Assembly (NCBI RefSeq): GCF_002099425.1
Contig: NW_018344227.1
Span: 248,001-312,000 of the forward strand
Direction: 5' to 3'
Length of the DNA stretch: 64,000 nt
Source of the DNA: Phascolarctos cinereus
Lineage: Eukaryota > Chordata > Mammalia > Diprotodontia > Phascolarctidae
A program made the translations under genes and the position numbers. This document shows, piece by piece, positions 47,082 to 59,129 of the stretch (position 1 is the first letter of the stretch; every line of letters starts with the position of its first letter). The notes beneath the pieces are model-generated. The model did not search any database and was not told the DNA's origin. It worked only from the letters and a program-made list of their open reading frames with translations.

Positions 47082-48259
47082 TTTTCTTTCAATATTTTCT
47101 CTGATTCATATAAGGGAATCCCTTTGGCTATACTGTTTTTACTATTTTTAGTCCTCTTAATGTATAAAAATTCTTAAACTGACCCAAGAGTTTCCCTTTC
47201 ACTCTATGGCTGTTTTAAGGTAGATTCTGTGGGTGGCTTGGTCTGAGATCATTATCAATTTACAGTGGCTGCTAATGCCACACCCAAGAAAAATTATAGC
47301 AGTTTTATTTCAAGGAAGTGATTCTCTGATTCCACCTCCAAATCCAAAACTTTTTATAAATCAGGATTAAGTTCCCCCTTTCCTGTAGGTCTTTGGATTT
47401 TGGCCAAAATCAAAATACAGAAAGAGAATTCCTTTTTTTTTTTCCTCTTAAATTACCTCTTTAAGCTTTATAGCCTGAGGGAGTCTCACCTACCTTTTTC
47501 AGTTCTCCCACCTAGCAAATGCAGGCTATATCTTTGCAAATCTCACAGAGACCAAGGGACAGACATAGACAAAAAATATACAGATCCTTAGTTACCAGAA
47601 ATCAAAGCTGAGATATAAAAATTATTTTCCTAGTTTGGGATTGCCTTCTACTCTGCTCAAGGCAATATCTTCTATCCAATTACTTAACCTAATTCCTTAG
47701 ATCAGGGCTCTTAATACACTCTTCGAACCACACCCAATACTGACTCTACTCAAGGCAATTTCTTCCTACTCAGTAACTTAACCTGTACCTACTTCCTACT
47801 CTGCTCACTGAAGATTTTATTTTTACTCAGTGCCATACCCAATCCTACACTCAGACCTACTACTCAAAGGAGTTCTTAATTTAATTTCTTAGCTTTTTGC
47901 AGTTGGTGTTCTCACAACTTGCTTCAGTTTCTTTTCTGAAACCTTACCTGCAAGAAACTTCAAGTCACACCTGCCCGTTATAGCAGGACTGAAATTGCTC
48001 AGGCAGCAATTTCAAATGAAACTCAAATTTCCCAGGTGGCCCAACACCCCAAAAGTTTGTGCACACATATACCTACACAATTTGTCTCTGTAGTCTGCAT
48101 CAAGGAGACCCCTGCTGTTGAGAGTGAAAATTAAGAGTACTGAAGTGTAAAAACAGATAAAACAGACATAGAATATAAATTTCAGAGTCCTAACAGGAAG
48201 CTCCCCTCTTATGAAGGAATTCTAGTGGTTAACATTGGACACTTTCACTCCAGTGGCCC
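47082..48259 (-). mobile_element. ERV 5' interior (leader and start of gag), decayed
   Basis: It continues the sequence interrupted by HAL1 copy B and leads up to the primer-binding-like site at 48.26 kb. No intact frame is present and domains were not resolved. Confidence 0.45.
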
Positions 48260-48284
48260 AGGTTTGATTACTGGTCAGGGAACC
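48260..48284 (-). other. Primer-binding-site-like sequence (tRNA-Glu type)
   Basis: On the minus strand, just past the LTR end, the sequence reads tggttccctgaccagtaatc. This closely matches the complement of the tRNA-Glu 3' end used by HERV-E-type elements. It fixes the provirus orientation as minus. Confidence 0.7.
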
Positions 48285-48289
48285 AAATA

Positions 48290-49235
48290 TGATGTGGTCT
48301 AGGGGTGCTAGGAACCCCAAAATGCGAGGGTACAGGGTGGGTCTGCCTTGAAAGAATTCGATCACTTAAGCCTTCTTTCAGTCAGAGTAGTGAGGTTTTA
48401 TTATAACACCAGTTGGACAGACAAGATTCTAAGAATTTGCACTTAATGGGGGTGAGAATTATTAGAAAAATATGAAACAAAAATCTACTACAGTGAGTGA
48501 GTGAAGGAAAGTCTTTATTACTAAAAAGTGTACAATGCACTTTAGTAGCATGTGGGCACTGGTTCAGTGGTAGAAACAACTTTTAAACCGTTAGTAAGAT
48601 ACATACTCCACCCATCAGGGCTATTAGTGGTCTGGTTCATTTGAGTTACACCCTTCCTGGACAGCCCATTGCATGCATGTTTGTCTATGTCTGTTAACTC
48701 TGCCCACTTTATGGGTCCCATGTTCAAAAATGGCAGCTATCTCCACCCTTGGGGTGTGTCGGTTCATATTCAATAAGCTTATTAAGCACAGTGGAGAAAA
48801 GCCTTTGCCAGGTAGAAGCCCAGTCCTTGAACCCGGCTGGTTGCAACCGGTTTAGCCTCTAGGGCTCTTTCTTAAGAACTAGTTGTTTATAGAAAAGTTT
48901 GGAGTACTTTCTGATTACTTGAGGGACTCTCCACAAGATCTTGGAATTTCTTATCCTGCTGTGGAAGCCTAACCCCCTAAAATCTTTCTTACAAGAATGA
49001 TACTTTCATATAGAAAAAGGGAAAAAGGGTCAGTGAAAAGATCTTGATGGGATTAAAGAGCGGCAAGTAGCCTAGGGTGCTCCAGAGGTAACAGAGAATG
49101 AAAGGCTGGTCTAGCTTGCCCCCTCCCCCCATGAAAGGACAGTTGAAAGGATTATACTGGGATGGGCCAGATGCCCAGGGCTGAAATGTGTGAGAAAGTT
49201 CAAGGACTTTTTTTTAGGGGTCCCATTGCCCCATC
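48290..49235 (-). mobile_element. 5' LTR of a tRNA-Glu-primed ERV fossil (LTR family D), minus strand
   Basis: On the minus strand it starts tgatggggcaatggga and ends cctagaccacatca, matching the plus-strand solo LTR at 42.9 kb in both halves. It is interrupted by another LTR (about 48493-48950). The partner 3' LTR was not found in the window. Confidence 0.75.
48493..48950 (-). mobile_element. LTR inserted in the 5' LTR
   Basis: On the minus strand it ends 'agtaataaagactttccttc' then actcactca. Its sequence has no counterpart in the family D copy at 42.9 kb, so it is an insertion. The outer border is approximate. Confidence 0.6.
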
Positions 49236-49336
49236 AGACCCGAAAAGATATAAGGGAGAGAATCTGTTAATCTGTTAAGAATCTGGAGTGCAGAGCTCTG
49301 GTCCTTTTTGTCGTTGCCAAACTGTGACATAAAAAG

Positions 49337-50035
49337 TTTGAGAGACTTAGTTTCAGGGTAATTAATAGTTTTATTAATTATGGCTAGAGAATAATTAGTA
49401 AAAGGATGGGCATTCGGTTTTCTTTCATAAAGCAAAGATGAATCACAGAGGGCAATCAATGCTTACATGCCCTTTGGAGGGTGGGTGTTACTGACAGATA
49501 GAAATCAGCTCTGATTAACAATTAAAGAGAGAATGAATATTATAATGAAAGGTAGGCTTATTCTAATGAAGGGCTTGAGGGACATTGTTGCCTGCAGCAA
49601 GTGAGGCACCTCACGGGAGAACGCAAAATGAGCCGTGGGCCAGACCGGTCAGTGAAGACTGAGCCGTTTATTCATCTGAGAGTCACAGTTTAAATAGTAA
49701 AAGCTGCATAGTTACTAACAATCACCCCCGAGGCATTCCCAAGATCTTCCCCCAGCCCTCCTGTGTGACTTCTATTGTGCACACCTGCTTGTTATCAAGG
49801 TTCAAGGTTTGGTCAGAATGTTCTCAAACCTCCCAATATGGGAGAATGGTGAGCCAAACATCCTGAGTAGTGAGCCCTTAAGGGTAGGAAAAGGAAAGAA
49901 TCAAACTCTGACCTAAATTCCTTATCCCATTTTAGACTCCTCAGATCAGGCCCTCTACAGGACATGACTTTGGTTATGTCCCTCTTACTTATCTCTACCC
50001 AAACCACCCTTACCTTATGTAATCTAGCAGATTGT
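49337..50035 (-). mobile_element. LTR family A copy, possible 5' partner of 30.77 kb
   Basis: 'gagagacttagtttcagggt' and 'tttattaattatggctagag' match the LTR at 30766. A younger solo LTR splits it. The two may be the ends of one old provirus, but this is not proven. Confidence 0.6.
49586..49959 (-). mobile_element. Solo LTR with 6-bp target duplication
   Basis: It is flanked by GGACAT (49580-49585, 49960-49965). On the minus strand it starts tgtagagggcctgatc and ends gcctcacttgctgcaggcaaca, with aataaa before a 'cggctcagtcttcactgac' stretch. It lies inside the older LTR at 49.34-50.03 kb. Confidence 0.85.
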
Positions 50036-50615
50036 TCAGGGCTATGGCTGTCACGGACTTCCTCCTAGAAGAACTAGGGAGCCACTGGGATTTTTGAGCA
50101 GGGTAGAGATGTGGTCAGAGGTGTACAACAGAGCTGGAGGTTGAAGTCATGATGATGTTTGGAGGCTAGGACAAAGATTTTGGGAGGGGCATTTTGTCTG
50201 AAAAGGATCAAGAGCTTTAAGTAAAATGGTAGCACAGCATGGTTCCACAGTGTGGTATAAAAGCTCCCAAACCTAATGTGTAATAAACAGGTGATAGGGA
50301 GTCACTGCAGTTTATTGAGTAGGAGAGTGATGTGATCAGATTGGAGCTTTAGGAAGATCACTTTGGTGGATGAATGGAGGATAGATAGGAGTGGGGAAAG
50401 ACCTGAGACAGGCAAACCCAACAGCAGGTACTACAAAGAGGCCAGGCATGAAGTGATGAGGGCCTGTACCAGGATGGGGTCAGAGAGGAGAGAAGGGGGC
50501 ATATTTGAAAGATGTTACAGAGGTGAGATGGACAGGCCTTGGCAACACCTTTGATATGGAGACTGAGATATAGTGAGGAGTCCAGGATGACTCCTAGGGT
50601 ATAAGCTTAAGGGAC
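50036..50615 (+). repeat. Old interspersed repeat copy
   Basis: 'tgatagggagtcactgcagt', 'aatggaggatagataggagt' and 'caggatgactcctagggt' mark the same family as the 1.9-3.3 kb unit. Confidence 0.65.
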
Positions 50616-51244
50616 TGGGAGCATAGTGGTGCTTTCTTGTTGTTGCAATCTAGGGCAAAGCCTGATTATATCACTCCAGGTCTGAGCTCTGTAAATTTCT
50701 GAGGTAGGGGGAGGGGGTGTCTGTGCAACACTACTGTTGGTTTGCCCCTAGTTGGAAATTCCAGTAGAAGACCACTGCTGGACTTAACCACTGTCAGTCA
50801 GTTATAAAGCTCTGAAATTCAGAGTGATAGAGCTTTGGTCTGGGATTCCTGCCCTGGTTATTCTACTACAGGCTTGAACTGGAGGCTAGAGCTAAGACCT
50901 CATTCTCCTGTCTCCTGAGGTCACAGCCATATGGCTACTGTTTTTTTAGGAACTTGTTTATAGCTCAGTTCACACCATAGTTCACACTCTTCATCCTTCC
51001 CTTCCTCAGTCTGCCCTGGATCTACCCTGAACAGGACAGTGAGCAACAGAGCTGTCAGTTAGCACCTGTTCCCATACCTTGCACAAGATCAGGGTCTCCC
51101 TGTATGGGTCTGGTACCTCTTCTTGCCCTATGCACTTTCAGTTCCTGTACACTGCACACCATGCCAGCCCATCCCCAGTATCTAGACTTTTCTGTCTGTC
51201 TCCCTATGCTGACCTGGGCTGTAATTTTTTTTCTTGGGTTTTCT
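50616..51244. other. Intergenic DNA, nothing recognised
   Basis: No ORF or repeat signature that could be named. Confidence 0.4.
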
Positions 51245-51398
51245 TTTCTTTTTTGTTTTTTAAGTGAGGCAATTGGGATTAAATGACCTGCCCAGAGTCA
51301 CACAGCTAGGAAGTATTATGGGTCTGAGGCCAGATTTGAACCCAGGTCCTCCTGACTCCAGGGCCCATGCTCTATCCACTGCGCCACCTACCTGCCCC
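51245..51398 (-). repeat. Marsupial tRNA-like SINE, reverse orientation
   Basis: The plus strand reads 'agagtcacacagctaggaag' through 'gcgccacctacctgcccc'. The flanks share ttcttgg(g/a)ttttct. Confidence 0.93.
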
Positions 51399-52994
51399 TT
51401 TTCTTGGATTTTCTGATGTGTCTGGTGTGTTTTTTACATCTTTGGTCTGGTGTGTTTTTAACATCTTTGTGGATGTAAAACTATTTAGATCTGATAGAAG
51501 ACCTTTAGAACCTTGCAACAAAGGAGTGGAATGTGATAAGCAGAATATCATAAGGCCAGACTCATGTAGGTTTGGCTAGTTTTTTTAAAAATTGATATTA
51601 AAACTGTCCTTGAGATTTAATTGGCTCAGAGGACTAAGGCTCAAGCCATTGACATGGCTTCCTGGTTGTCTGAATACAAAAAGCCACCCCTTCATTAGAG
51701 GCCAGTGTCCCTAGCACTGAACATAGAGAGACCAAATGGCTGAGTTCAGCCCCTGTGGGCTCGGCCAAGGAGTATTCCGATGCCATATGGATAAGTTCCA
51801 AAAGCAAAATTTTGTCCCTTTGTCCTTTCCCCTATGTATCATCCAGAGGGAGGCGTGAGGAAAAGAGGAATAGATCATGAACAGCAGTACAATCCTGCTA
51901 TCCTCCCATTGTAGTTACCTTATTATAAAATTTCAAAAGAGCACTGACTCTGGGATCAGAGAACCTGGTTTCCAATCCCACTCTGTGTGAACTTGTACAA
52001 GTCACTTACCTCCTTTAGCCTCAGTTTCGTCATCTATAAGGAAGATTACATTAAATGGCCTCTAAGTTCTCTTCCCATTCAAGCTCTCTATTATTCTATG
52101 ATCTAATATTTCAATAAAACATGGCAATTAAAAGGTAGAGTGATTAAGATCTATGAATAAGAGTAGTTTGTCAAGAATGAAACCCCTAAAATGAGGATGG
52201 GGAATTGGTAGCAGAGATGAGATATTTCCCATTTGTGCTTTGTGATTTCTAGGCACATTTCATGTCCTATCCCTTGCTCTAGATAGAAAGAGGGAGGGAG
52301 TATCAGGGGATAAGAGGGGCATGGGGGTGGTATGTGGGGGTGGGGAACCAGCTACATGGCTTGTATGAAGTCCAGGCTCAGTCTTGTGAACAGTGAGGAA
52401 GACCTCCATCATTGAGAAGTGTAATCCTGCATCTTCTGCTGGCCAAAACAGATTCTACACCCCCCAGTTGGTTAAGTAAATCATAACCCATCTGACAGCT
52501 GGCTATCCCTGAAGATAGCTAAAAGCAGATGTATGAGCCAGGGGAGGTGTCTGGCAACACATCTTCTATCACAGTAAAATTGATTGTGGGGGGGAAGATG
52601 ACATGAAAAAGATATTACAGGATGAAAAGTTACAGATGGGCTACGATCTGCAACTGGTGAAAAGGAGGCCATACAAAGATAAGAACACGAATTCATCAAA
52701 GTCTCCAAATCTGCCACCTAAGACACCCTGTGAGCTCTCTTCTGTAGCCTCCACTCACCTGTTCAGGATCAATTATTAGCTCTCAGGTTCAGGGCTAGGG
52801 GGAGGAGAGCACTCCCTCAAAGGAGACAATGACTTCGCTGGAAATTTAAAATTTCCCCCCAAATACTTTTTAGGGTTGATGTTTTACAGTCTTATGAAGA
52901 CACTAAGATCTGACAGGCTACTTAGACTTCTTTTATCTCTCTTCTGGGGGGGCGGGGTCTTACCTTCTCCTTTACCACCAAATGACCTTTTCCT
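51399..52994. other. Intergenic DNA with a MIR-type copy
   Basis: A MIR/THER1-type SINE lies at about 51930-52095 ('acaagtcacttacctccttt', 'cctcagtttcgtcatctata'). The rest shows nothing recognised. Confidence 0.5.
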
Positions 52995-53640
52995 ATGACA
53001 TGGTAATTTTTTTTAAGTTTTAAAAAAATTTATTTTTATTTTCAGTTCCAAATTCTCTCTCCAGCCCCTCCCCCACCCATTGAAAAGTCAAGAAATATGA
53101 TCCCCATTATACATTTAAGTCACGCAAAACATATTTCTACATTAGCCATGACCCACCACACACCCCCTCCCAAAGCAAGAAAAACAAAGAGAAAAAAATA
53201 TGCTTCAGTCTGCCCTCCAAGTTCATCATCTGAAGATAGGCAGCATGTTTTATCATGAGTTATTTGGAGTTGCACTGGATTATTGTATTAATCAGAGCAA
53301 CTAAATTTTTCGCAATTGATTATCTTTACAATATTTCTGTTACTGGGTACAATGTTCTCCTAGTTCTGCTCACTGCACTTTCTATCAGTTCATACAAATC
53401 TCTCCAGATTTTTCTGAGATAATCCTGCTCATAATTTCTTATAGCACAATGGTACTCCATCACAATCATATACCACAACTTGTTCAGTCATTCCCAAATT
53501 GATGGGCATCCCCTCAGTCTCCAATTCTTTGCCACCACAAAAACATCAAAAGGCTACTATAAATATTTTTGTACATATGAGTCCTTTCCCTTTTTCTCTG
53601 ATCTCCTTAAGGTACAGACCTAGTAGCAGTATTGTTGGGA
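52995..53640 (-). mobile_element. L1 (outer copy), 3' UTR and ORF2 end, antisense
   Basis: 'cccaaattgatgggcatccc' and 'caattctttgccaccacaaa' are the reverse of the L1 ORF2 C-terminal region. The sequence breaks at 53.64 kb and resumes at 55.14 kb. Confidence 0.85.
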
Positions 53641-53654
53641 CTATGGCATTTAAA

Positions 53655-55135
53655 AAGGTTCAAGAGACATAATTTCTGGATAATTTAATCATTTTATTAA
53701 TAATGCCAGCATCTTAATAAAAGGATTTGGCCTTCTCTCTCTCAGACCAAAGACCCCTCATGGCAATGGGCTCACAATTTATGTGCCCTTTGAAGAGTAG
53801 GTCTTCCTAAGGGTTGGCAATCAACTCTGACTGGTTAATAATTAATGAGAAAATGAATATTACAGTGACAGGGTGGGCTATCTTACAATGAGGATCTTGG
53901 TGTATGTGACTTGGGTCACCCAAATCTTGGTCAAAGAGACTTAGCAATTTCCATATCATCTGTCTGACAAAAGGGAGAATCAACACTTACCTAGTCCCAT
54001 CTGAGCAAACACAATGAGCAGGAATGGGGCCATTAGTCCAGACTTAGATTTCTTTTTTTATTGTTATTATTTTCTTTTTTTAGTGTCTTTTTAAATTTTT
54101 CCCCACTTAATAGCATTTTATTTTTTCCAATTACATGCAAAGATAGTTCTCAACATTCACTTTTAAACAGCGAACAATCTGATATAGGGTATACATGTAC
54201 AATCATATTAAACATATGATTTCTCTTTCTCTGCATGTGGATAGCATTTTCCAACATGAGTCTTTTGGAAAGATAGTTTTCAACATTCGTTTTTGTAAGA
54301 TTTTGAGCTCCAAATTTTTCTCCCTGCTTCCCTTCTCTCTCCCCTCCCCAAGACGGCAAGTGATCGGATATAGGTTACACGTGCTCAATCATATTAAACA
54401 TATTTTCACATTAGTCATGTTGTAAAAGAGGAATCAGAACAAAAGGGAAAAGCCACAAAAAAGAAAAAAAAGTAAAAATAGTGTGCTTTGATCTGCATTC
54501 AGACTCCATAGTTCTTTCTCTGGATGTGGACAGCATTTTCCATCATGAGTCTTTTGGAATTGTCTTGGGTCATTGTATTGCTGGGAAGAGCTATCATAGT
54601 TAATCATCACACAATGCTGCTGTTGCTATGTAATGCTCTCCTGGTTCTGCTCACTTCACTCAGCATCAGTTCATGTAAGTCTTTCCAGATTTTTTTAAAT
54701 CCACCTGCTCATCATTCCTTATAGAACAATAGCATTCCATTACATTCATGTGCCACAACTTGTTCAGCCATTCCCCAGTTGATGGGCATCCCCACAATTT
54801 CCAATTCTTTGCCACCACTAAAAGAGCCGCTATAAATATTTTTGTATACATGGGTCCTTTTCCCTTTTTTATGATCTCTTCAGGATACAGACCTAGAAGT
54901 GGTATTGCTGGATCAAAGGGTTATAGCCCTTTGGGCATAGTTCCAAATTGTTCTCCAGAATGGTTGGATCAGTTCACAACTCCACCAACAATGCATTAGT
55001 GTTCCAATTTTCCCACATCTCCAACATTTGTCATTTTCCTGTCTAATCATTTCCATATTCATAACATATGTATAATATTATAATAATGTAGTTATTAAAT
55101 ACAAGAGAGAAATAATCATTTCTTACAGGTCAGAG
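53655..55135 (-). mobile_element. LTR family A copy inserted in the outer L1, itself split by a younger L1
   Basis: The left part begins 'aagagacataatttctggat' and the right part ends 'gagaaataatcatttcttac', matching both ends of the LTR at 30.77-31.48 kb. The flanks ggttc/ggtca may be a 5-bp duplication. It is a broken fossil. Confidence 0.65.
54055..55030 (-). mobile_element. L1 (inner, younger copy), antisense, 5'-truncated
   Basis: It contains the 3' UTR with a partly duplicated segment (54130-54420), then the reverse of the ORF2 end ('ttccccagttgatgggcatc'). It is less diverged than the outer L1. Confidence 0.8.
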
Positions 55136-57190
55136 GATGTACATAGTTTTATAGCCCTTCTGGCATCATTCCATCTCCAGAATTGTTGGACCAGTTCACA
55201 ACTTCACCGACTCTGCCTTGGTGTCTCTATTTTCCTCCATTCCTTCTAGACTTTGTCATTTTCCTCTTCTGTCATCTTAGCCAATCTGATAGGTGTGAGG
55301 TGGTAATTCAGTTGTTTTAATTTGCATTTCTCTAATCAGTAGTGATCTATAGCATTTTTTCATATGACTATCGATAACTTTGATTTCTTCCTCTGAAAAC
55401 TGCCTGTTCATATCCTTTGATCATTTGTCTATTGGGCAATGGCTCCTATTTTTATAAATTTGCCTCAATTCTCTATATATTTGAGAAATTGGGCCCATCA
55501 TAGAAACTTAATGCAAATATTTTTTTCTTCAATTTCTTGCTTTTCTTTTAATTTTGCAATATTGGTTTTATTTTGAAAAAACTTAAATTTCATGAAATCA
55601 AAATTATACGTTTTACCTTCCATGATCCTTTCTAGCTCTTGTTTGGTCATGAATTCTTCCCTTATCCATAGATCTGACAAGTAATTTCTTCCATTTTCCC
55701 CTAGTTTGCTTATATCACTCTTTATGTCTAAATCTAAATTTTGAGCTTCCTCTTAATATATGGTGTGAATGTTAGTCTATGCCTAGTTTCTGCCAGATTG
55801 CTTTCCAGTTTTCCCAGCACTTTTTGTCAAATGGTGAGTTCTTGGCCCAATATCTTGAATCTTTGGGTTTATCAAGCCCTAGGTAACTATGCTCATTTGT
55901 TTCTGTATATTGTGTATCTACAAATCATTTTGATTATCACAACTTGGTAGTAGAGTTTGAGATCTGACACTTCTAGGTCTTCTTCATTTAAAAAAGAATT
56001 GATTCTCTTGATATTTTTGACCTTTTGTTCCATCAGATGAATTATATTATTTTTTTCTGTAAAGTAATTCTTTAGTATTTTGATAGTCATGGAACTAAAT
56101 AGGTAAATTAATTTAGGTACCATGATCATTTTTGTTATATTGGCTTGGCCTATCCATGAGCAATTAATATTTCTCCAATTATTTAGATGTCTTCATTTGT
56201 ATGTCTTAGCAGGTGGACTCTCAAGCATTTTAAAAATTGTCTGCAGTTATTTTTCTTGTCTGGATACTCAATTGCGTTCTTCCTCCAGGATGACTTTTAA
56301 GTGTCACTTGGTTTCTCAGAATGAATAACATACTGATTTTGGCTTTTTCTAGCTACTAGGATCATATGACTCAGATATGTATGTTCATACACATATGAAC
56401 AGAAAGAAATACAAAAGTATTTAAGGGAGGGACAGCTAGGTAACACAGTGGATAGAGCACCAGCCCTGGATTCAGGAGGACCTGAGTTCAAACCCAGCCT
56501 CAGACACATAACACTACTAGCTGTGTGACCCTGGGCAAGTCACTTAACCCCATTGCCTAGCAAAACCAAACCAAAACAAAAGTATTTAAGGGAATAAGTA
56601 AGCACCAGTTGGCTTTCTAGAGAGAAAAGCCTGAGAAAATGAGACTTGTGGTCCAGAGCTTAAGAAGCAGCAGTTTACTTACTAAGAGTAAATGGTACTG
56701 ATTCTGTGGCCTAGAGGATGCTTTAAACGAAAAAAGGCCAAAGCTTATGTTTCAAATCAGAGACTAAGTCTGAAGTCTCCAAAATGGAAACAGCTGCGGG
56801 TCATCCTTGTATATTTTGAACTTCACGGCCTTAGGACCTCATGATCTACTTAGTAGCCCCTATTACATGACTTTGAAGCAATTTGTTTAGATCCACATTT
56901 CACCTTGAGGTGAGAGATAGGAGACATGAATAAAAAACACTGAGAAGGCGTGCCAGTGTTTTTAGTCATTTTGGCTTTGCTTGGCCCATAGTCCCTTTTT
57001 TATCTACAATTATTTTAAGTAGAATTTCTCTTTCTATCTCTTCCTGCTGCATTTTGTTGATAGTCTATAAAAATGCCAATGATTTGTGTGCAATTGTTTT
57101 CTATCCTGCTACTTTGCTGAAGTTGTTAACTATTTCAAGTAGTTTTTTTAGTTGATTCTCTAAGGTTCTCTTTGGCTATTCTAATTCCTT
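55136..57190 (-). mobile_element. L1 (outer copy), further ORF2, antisense
   Basis: Antisense frames read LWIREEFMTKQELERIMEGK and LNEEDLEVSDLKLYYQV, parts of L1 ORF2. It picks up where the sequence at 53.64 kb left off. A SINE at 56429 and an unnamed stretch (about 56594-56950) interrupt it. The frame is broken in many places. Confidence 0.8.
56429..56575 (+). repeat. Marsupial tRNA-like SINE with perfect 18-bp duplication
   Basis: Head 'gggacagctaggtaacacag'. It is flanked by exact copies of acaaaagtatttaaggga (56411-56428, 56576-56593). Confidence 0.96.
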
Positions 57191-58008
57191 CAATTTAGGG
57201 GGAGGGGTCATTTATGTTTTAATGATCATGCAGTTTAGGATCTATCTAGTCCAAACTCCTTTTATAGATGAGAAAGCTAAGGCCTTTGTAGGTTAAGGGA
57301 CTTGCCCAAGGTCACACGTGGGATCATAGACTTAGAACTTGGAAAGAACTTCAGAACCCAATGAACTCAGAACCCTCATTTTACAGATAAGAAAACTGAA
57401 GCCCAGAAAATATCATATGATAATAGATCTAGAGCTGATAAGGACCTCAGAGGCCATCTAGCCCAATTCTCTCATTTAATTCATGAGGAAACTGATACTG
57501 AAGGGAGAGGAAGTGATTTGCCCAATGTCAGGAAGGTAGTTGATGGCAGAAAAGGGATTTGAACCAGTGTTCTTGACTTCCAGTACAAAGTTTTCCCCTA
57601 CTCCAACAAAAATAGCTATGGGGGGGGCGGGGCGGACGGGAAGGCACACTCCCTGTGCCTTCTACCACATGAGCCTGAGTGTTGGCAGTGACAAGAATAT
57701 GAATTTCCCAGGAATAACCAATCTGGACTCCAGAGGACAAATGAGAAAGCCCGCTTCCCATTTCCCGGCTGAGATGATGGCTGGACCGTAAGTGCAGAAT
57801 GAGACATGTTGAGGCAACCTCAATTGACTTTGCTTGACTTCTTTGTTATAAGGGAGAAGGAGTGTCGTGGATCAGGGAGGAAGGAAGTAAGGGCAAAAAG
57901 AAAAAGAAGAAAATGTGAATGAAATGTTTTAAAACACCCAAAGACAGCATAAGGAAGTTCAGAATGGAACACAGACAAGAGGGGTTGTGTGGCTATTATG
58001 GCAAATGT
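57191..58008. other. Intergenic DNA with clustered MIR-type relics
   Basis: At 57225-57590 at least three MIR/L2-type pieces follow each other ('acttgcccaaggtcacac', 'cttagaacttggaaagaact', 'gataaggacctcagaggcca'). A short G-rich run (ggggggggcggggcggacggg type) lies at about 57620. Nothing is recognised from 57650 to 58008. Confidence 0.55.
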
Positions 58009-58012
58009 GATG

Positions 58013-58651
58013 TGTCAAACTCAGCTGAGCAAATCTGACCTTGTCCCCATTCCCAGACCCATGAATTTCCTAAAGCTGACTAGACCTTCTCACTCCCAGC
58101 CTCTACTTTGTAAATGTCCTAAACTGTCCCCTCTGGGATTCCCAAGCTTTCTCTATGTGCTTTCAGTAGTGACACAAAACAACTTACCTAGTGAAACCAA
58201 AGAATGTCCCAAGACTCTGGCACCTGCAGCCCCTTTCCCTCTGCCTAACCTCTCCAACCTTCAGCTTAGCTGTTTCTTCTGACTCAGTACCCTATGTAAA
58301 CCCTCTTCCCAACCCCCTGCTCACTTATGCTAGCACTTGCTGTATGGCACCCCCAGCTGCAGCTCATGTGCCCCTACTAAAGACCTCAGTTTTCTTTTCT
58401 TTTCTTTTCTTTTCTTTTCTTTTCTTTTCTTTTCTTTTCTTTTCTTTTCTTTTCTTTTCTTTTCTTTTTTGGTTAGGCAATGGGGTTAAGTGACTTGCCT
58501 AGGGTCACACATAAGTGTTATGTGTCTGACACCAGATTTGAACTCAAGTACTCCTGAATCCAGGGCCAGTGCTCTATCCACTGTGCCATCTAGCTGCCCC
58601 AAGACCTCAGTTTTGCTGTATTGGCTGTTTTCTCTTGAATTCAGGTTGACA
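58013..58651 (+). mobile_element. Solo LTR, class I type, with 4-bp duplication and a SINE inside
   Basis: It starts tgtcaaactcagctgagc and ends tcaggttgaca, flanked by GATG (58009-58012, 58652-58655). It resembles gamma-retroviral LTRs (a 'taaagacctcagttttgctg' R/U5 region). A SINE with an expanded tail interrupts it. Confidence 0.8.
58395..58600 (-). repeat. Marsupial SINE whose tail grew into a (TTTTC)n microsatellite
   Basis: The SINE body runs from about 58471 to 58600 ('ggttaagtgacttgcctagg', ending 'ctagctgcccc'). Its A-rich tail is a (TTTTC)n run of about 15 units at 58391-58466. The flanks share aagacctcagtttt. Confidence 0.95.
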
Positions 58652-58839
58652 GATGCATACTTTAAAAAATCAAGCTGTATTATTGGAGATTGGTTTCATA
58701 TTTTTCCGCCCTTCTTTGGATATGGAAAAGTTCATGTTTGTTGATAACTGTCAAGTTCATAATTTAAAATATATTTCTTAAAATGTAGAGGAGTTGATCT
58801 TCAACTCTCCCCTTTGTCTCTCCCCTCCCTGTCTCCTTT

Positions 58840-59010
58840 TTTTAAAAAATTTATTTTGTTTTTTCTTTTTTGGGGGGGCAGGCAATGAGGTTAAGTGATT
58901 TGCCCAGGGTCACACAGCTAGTAAGTATTATGTGTCTGAGGCTGGATTTGAACTCAAGTCCTCCTGAATCCAGAACTGGGGCTCTATTCACTGCGCCACC
59001 TAGCTGCCTC
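58840..59010 (-). repeat. Marsupial tRNA-like SINE, reverse orientation
   Basis: The plus strand reads 'gggtcacacagctagtaagt' to 'gcgccacctagctgcc'. The flanks share a ctccttttt-like stretch. Confidence 0.92.
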
Positions 59011-59129
59011 TCCTTTTCTTTTGTCGCACACCTCTCTATGCCGTTGGCTCTCTCTCAACCCCATTTCAAGGGGCTGATCCCCATTTGCTCCTCTCTTCTC
59101 CATGTTCATCCTGCCCTACCTTTGTTCTC

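Noticed and set aside
57608-57640. G-rich run as a functional quadruplex promoter
   Set aside because: Short, isolated and not near any gene start.
58391-58466. CRISPR-like array from regular repeats
   Set aside because: It is a simple (TTTTC)n microsatellite at a SINE tail, without spacers.
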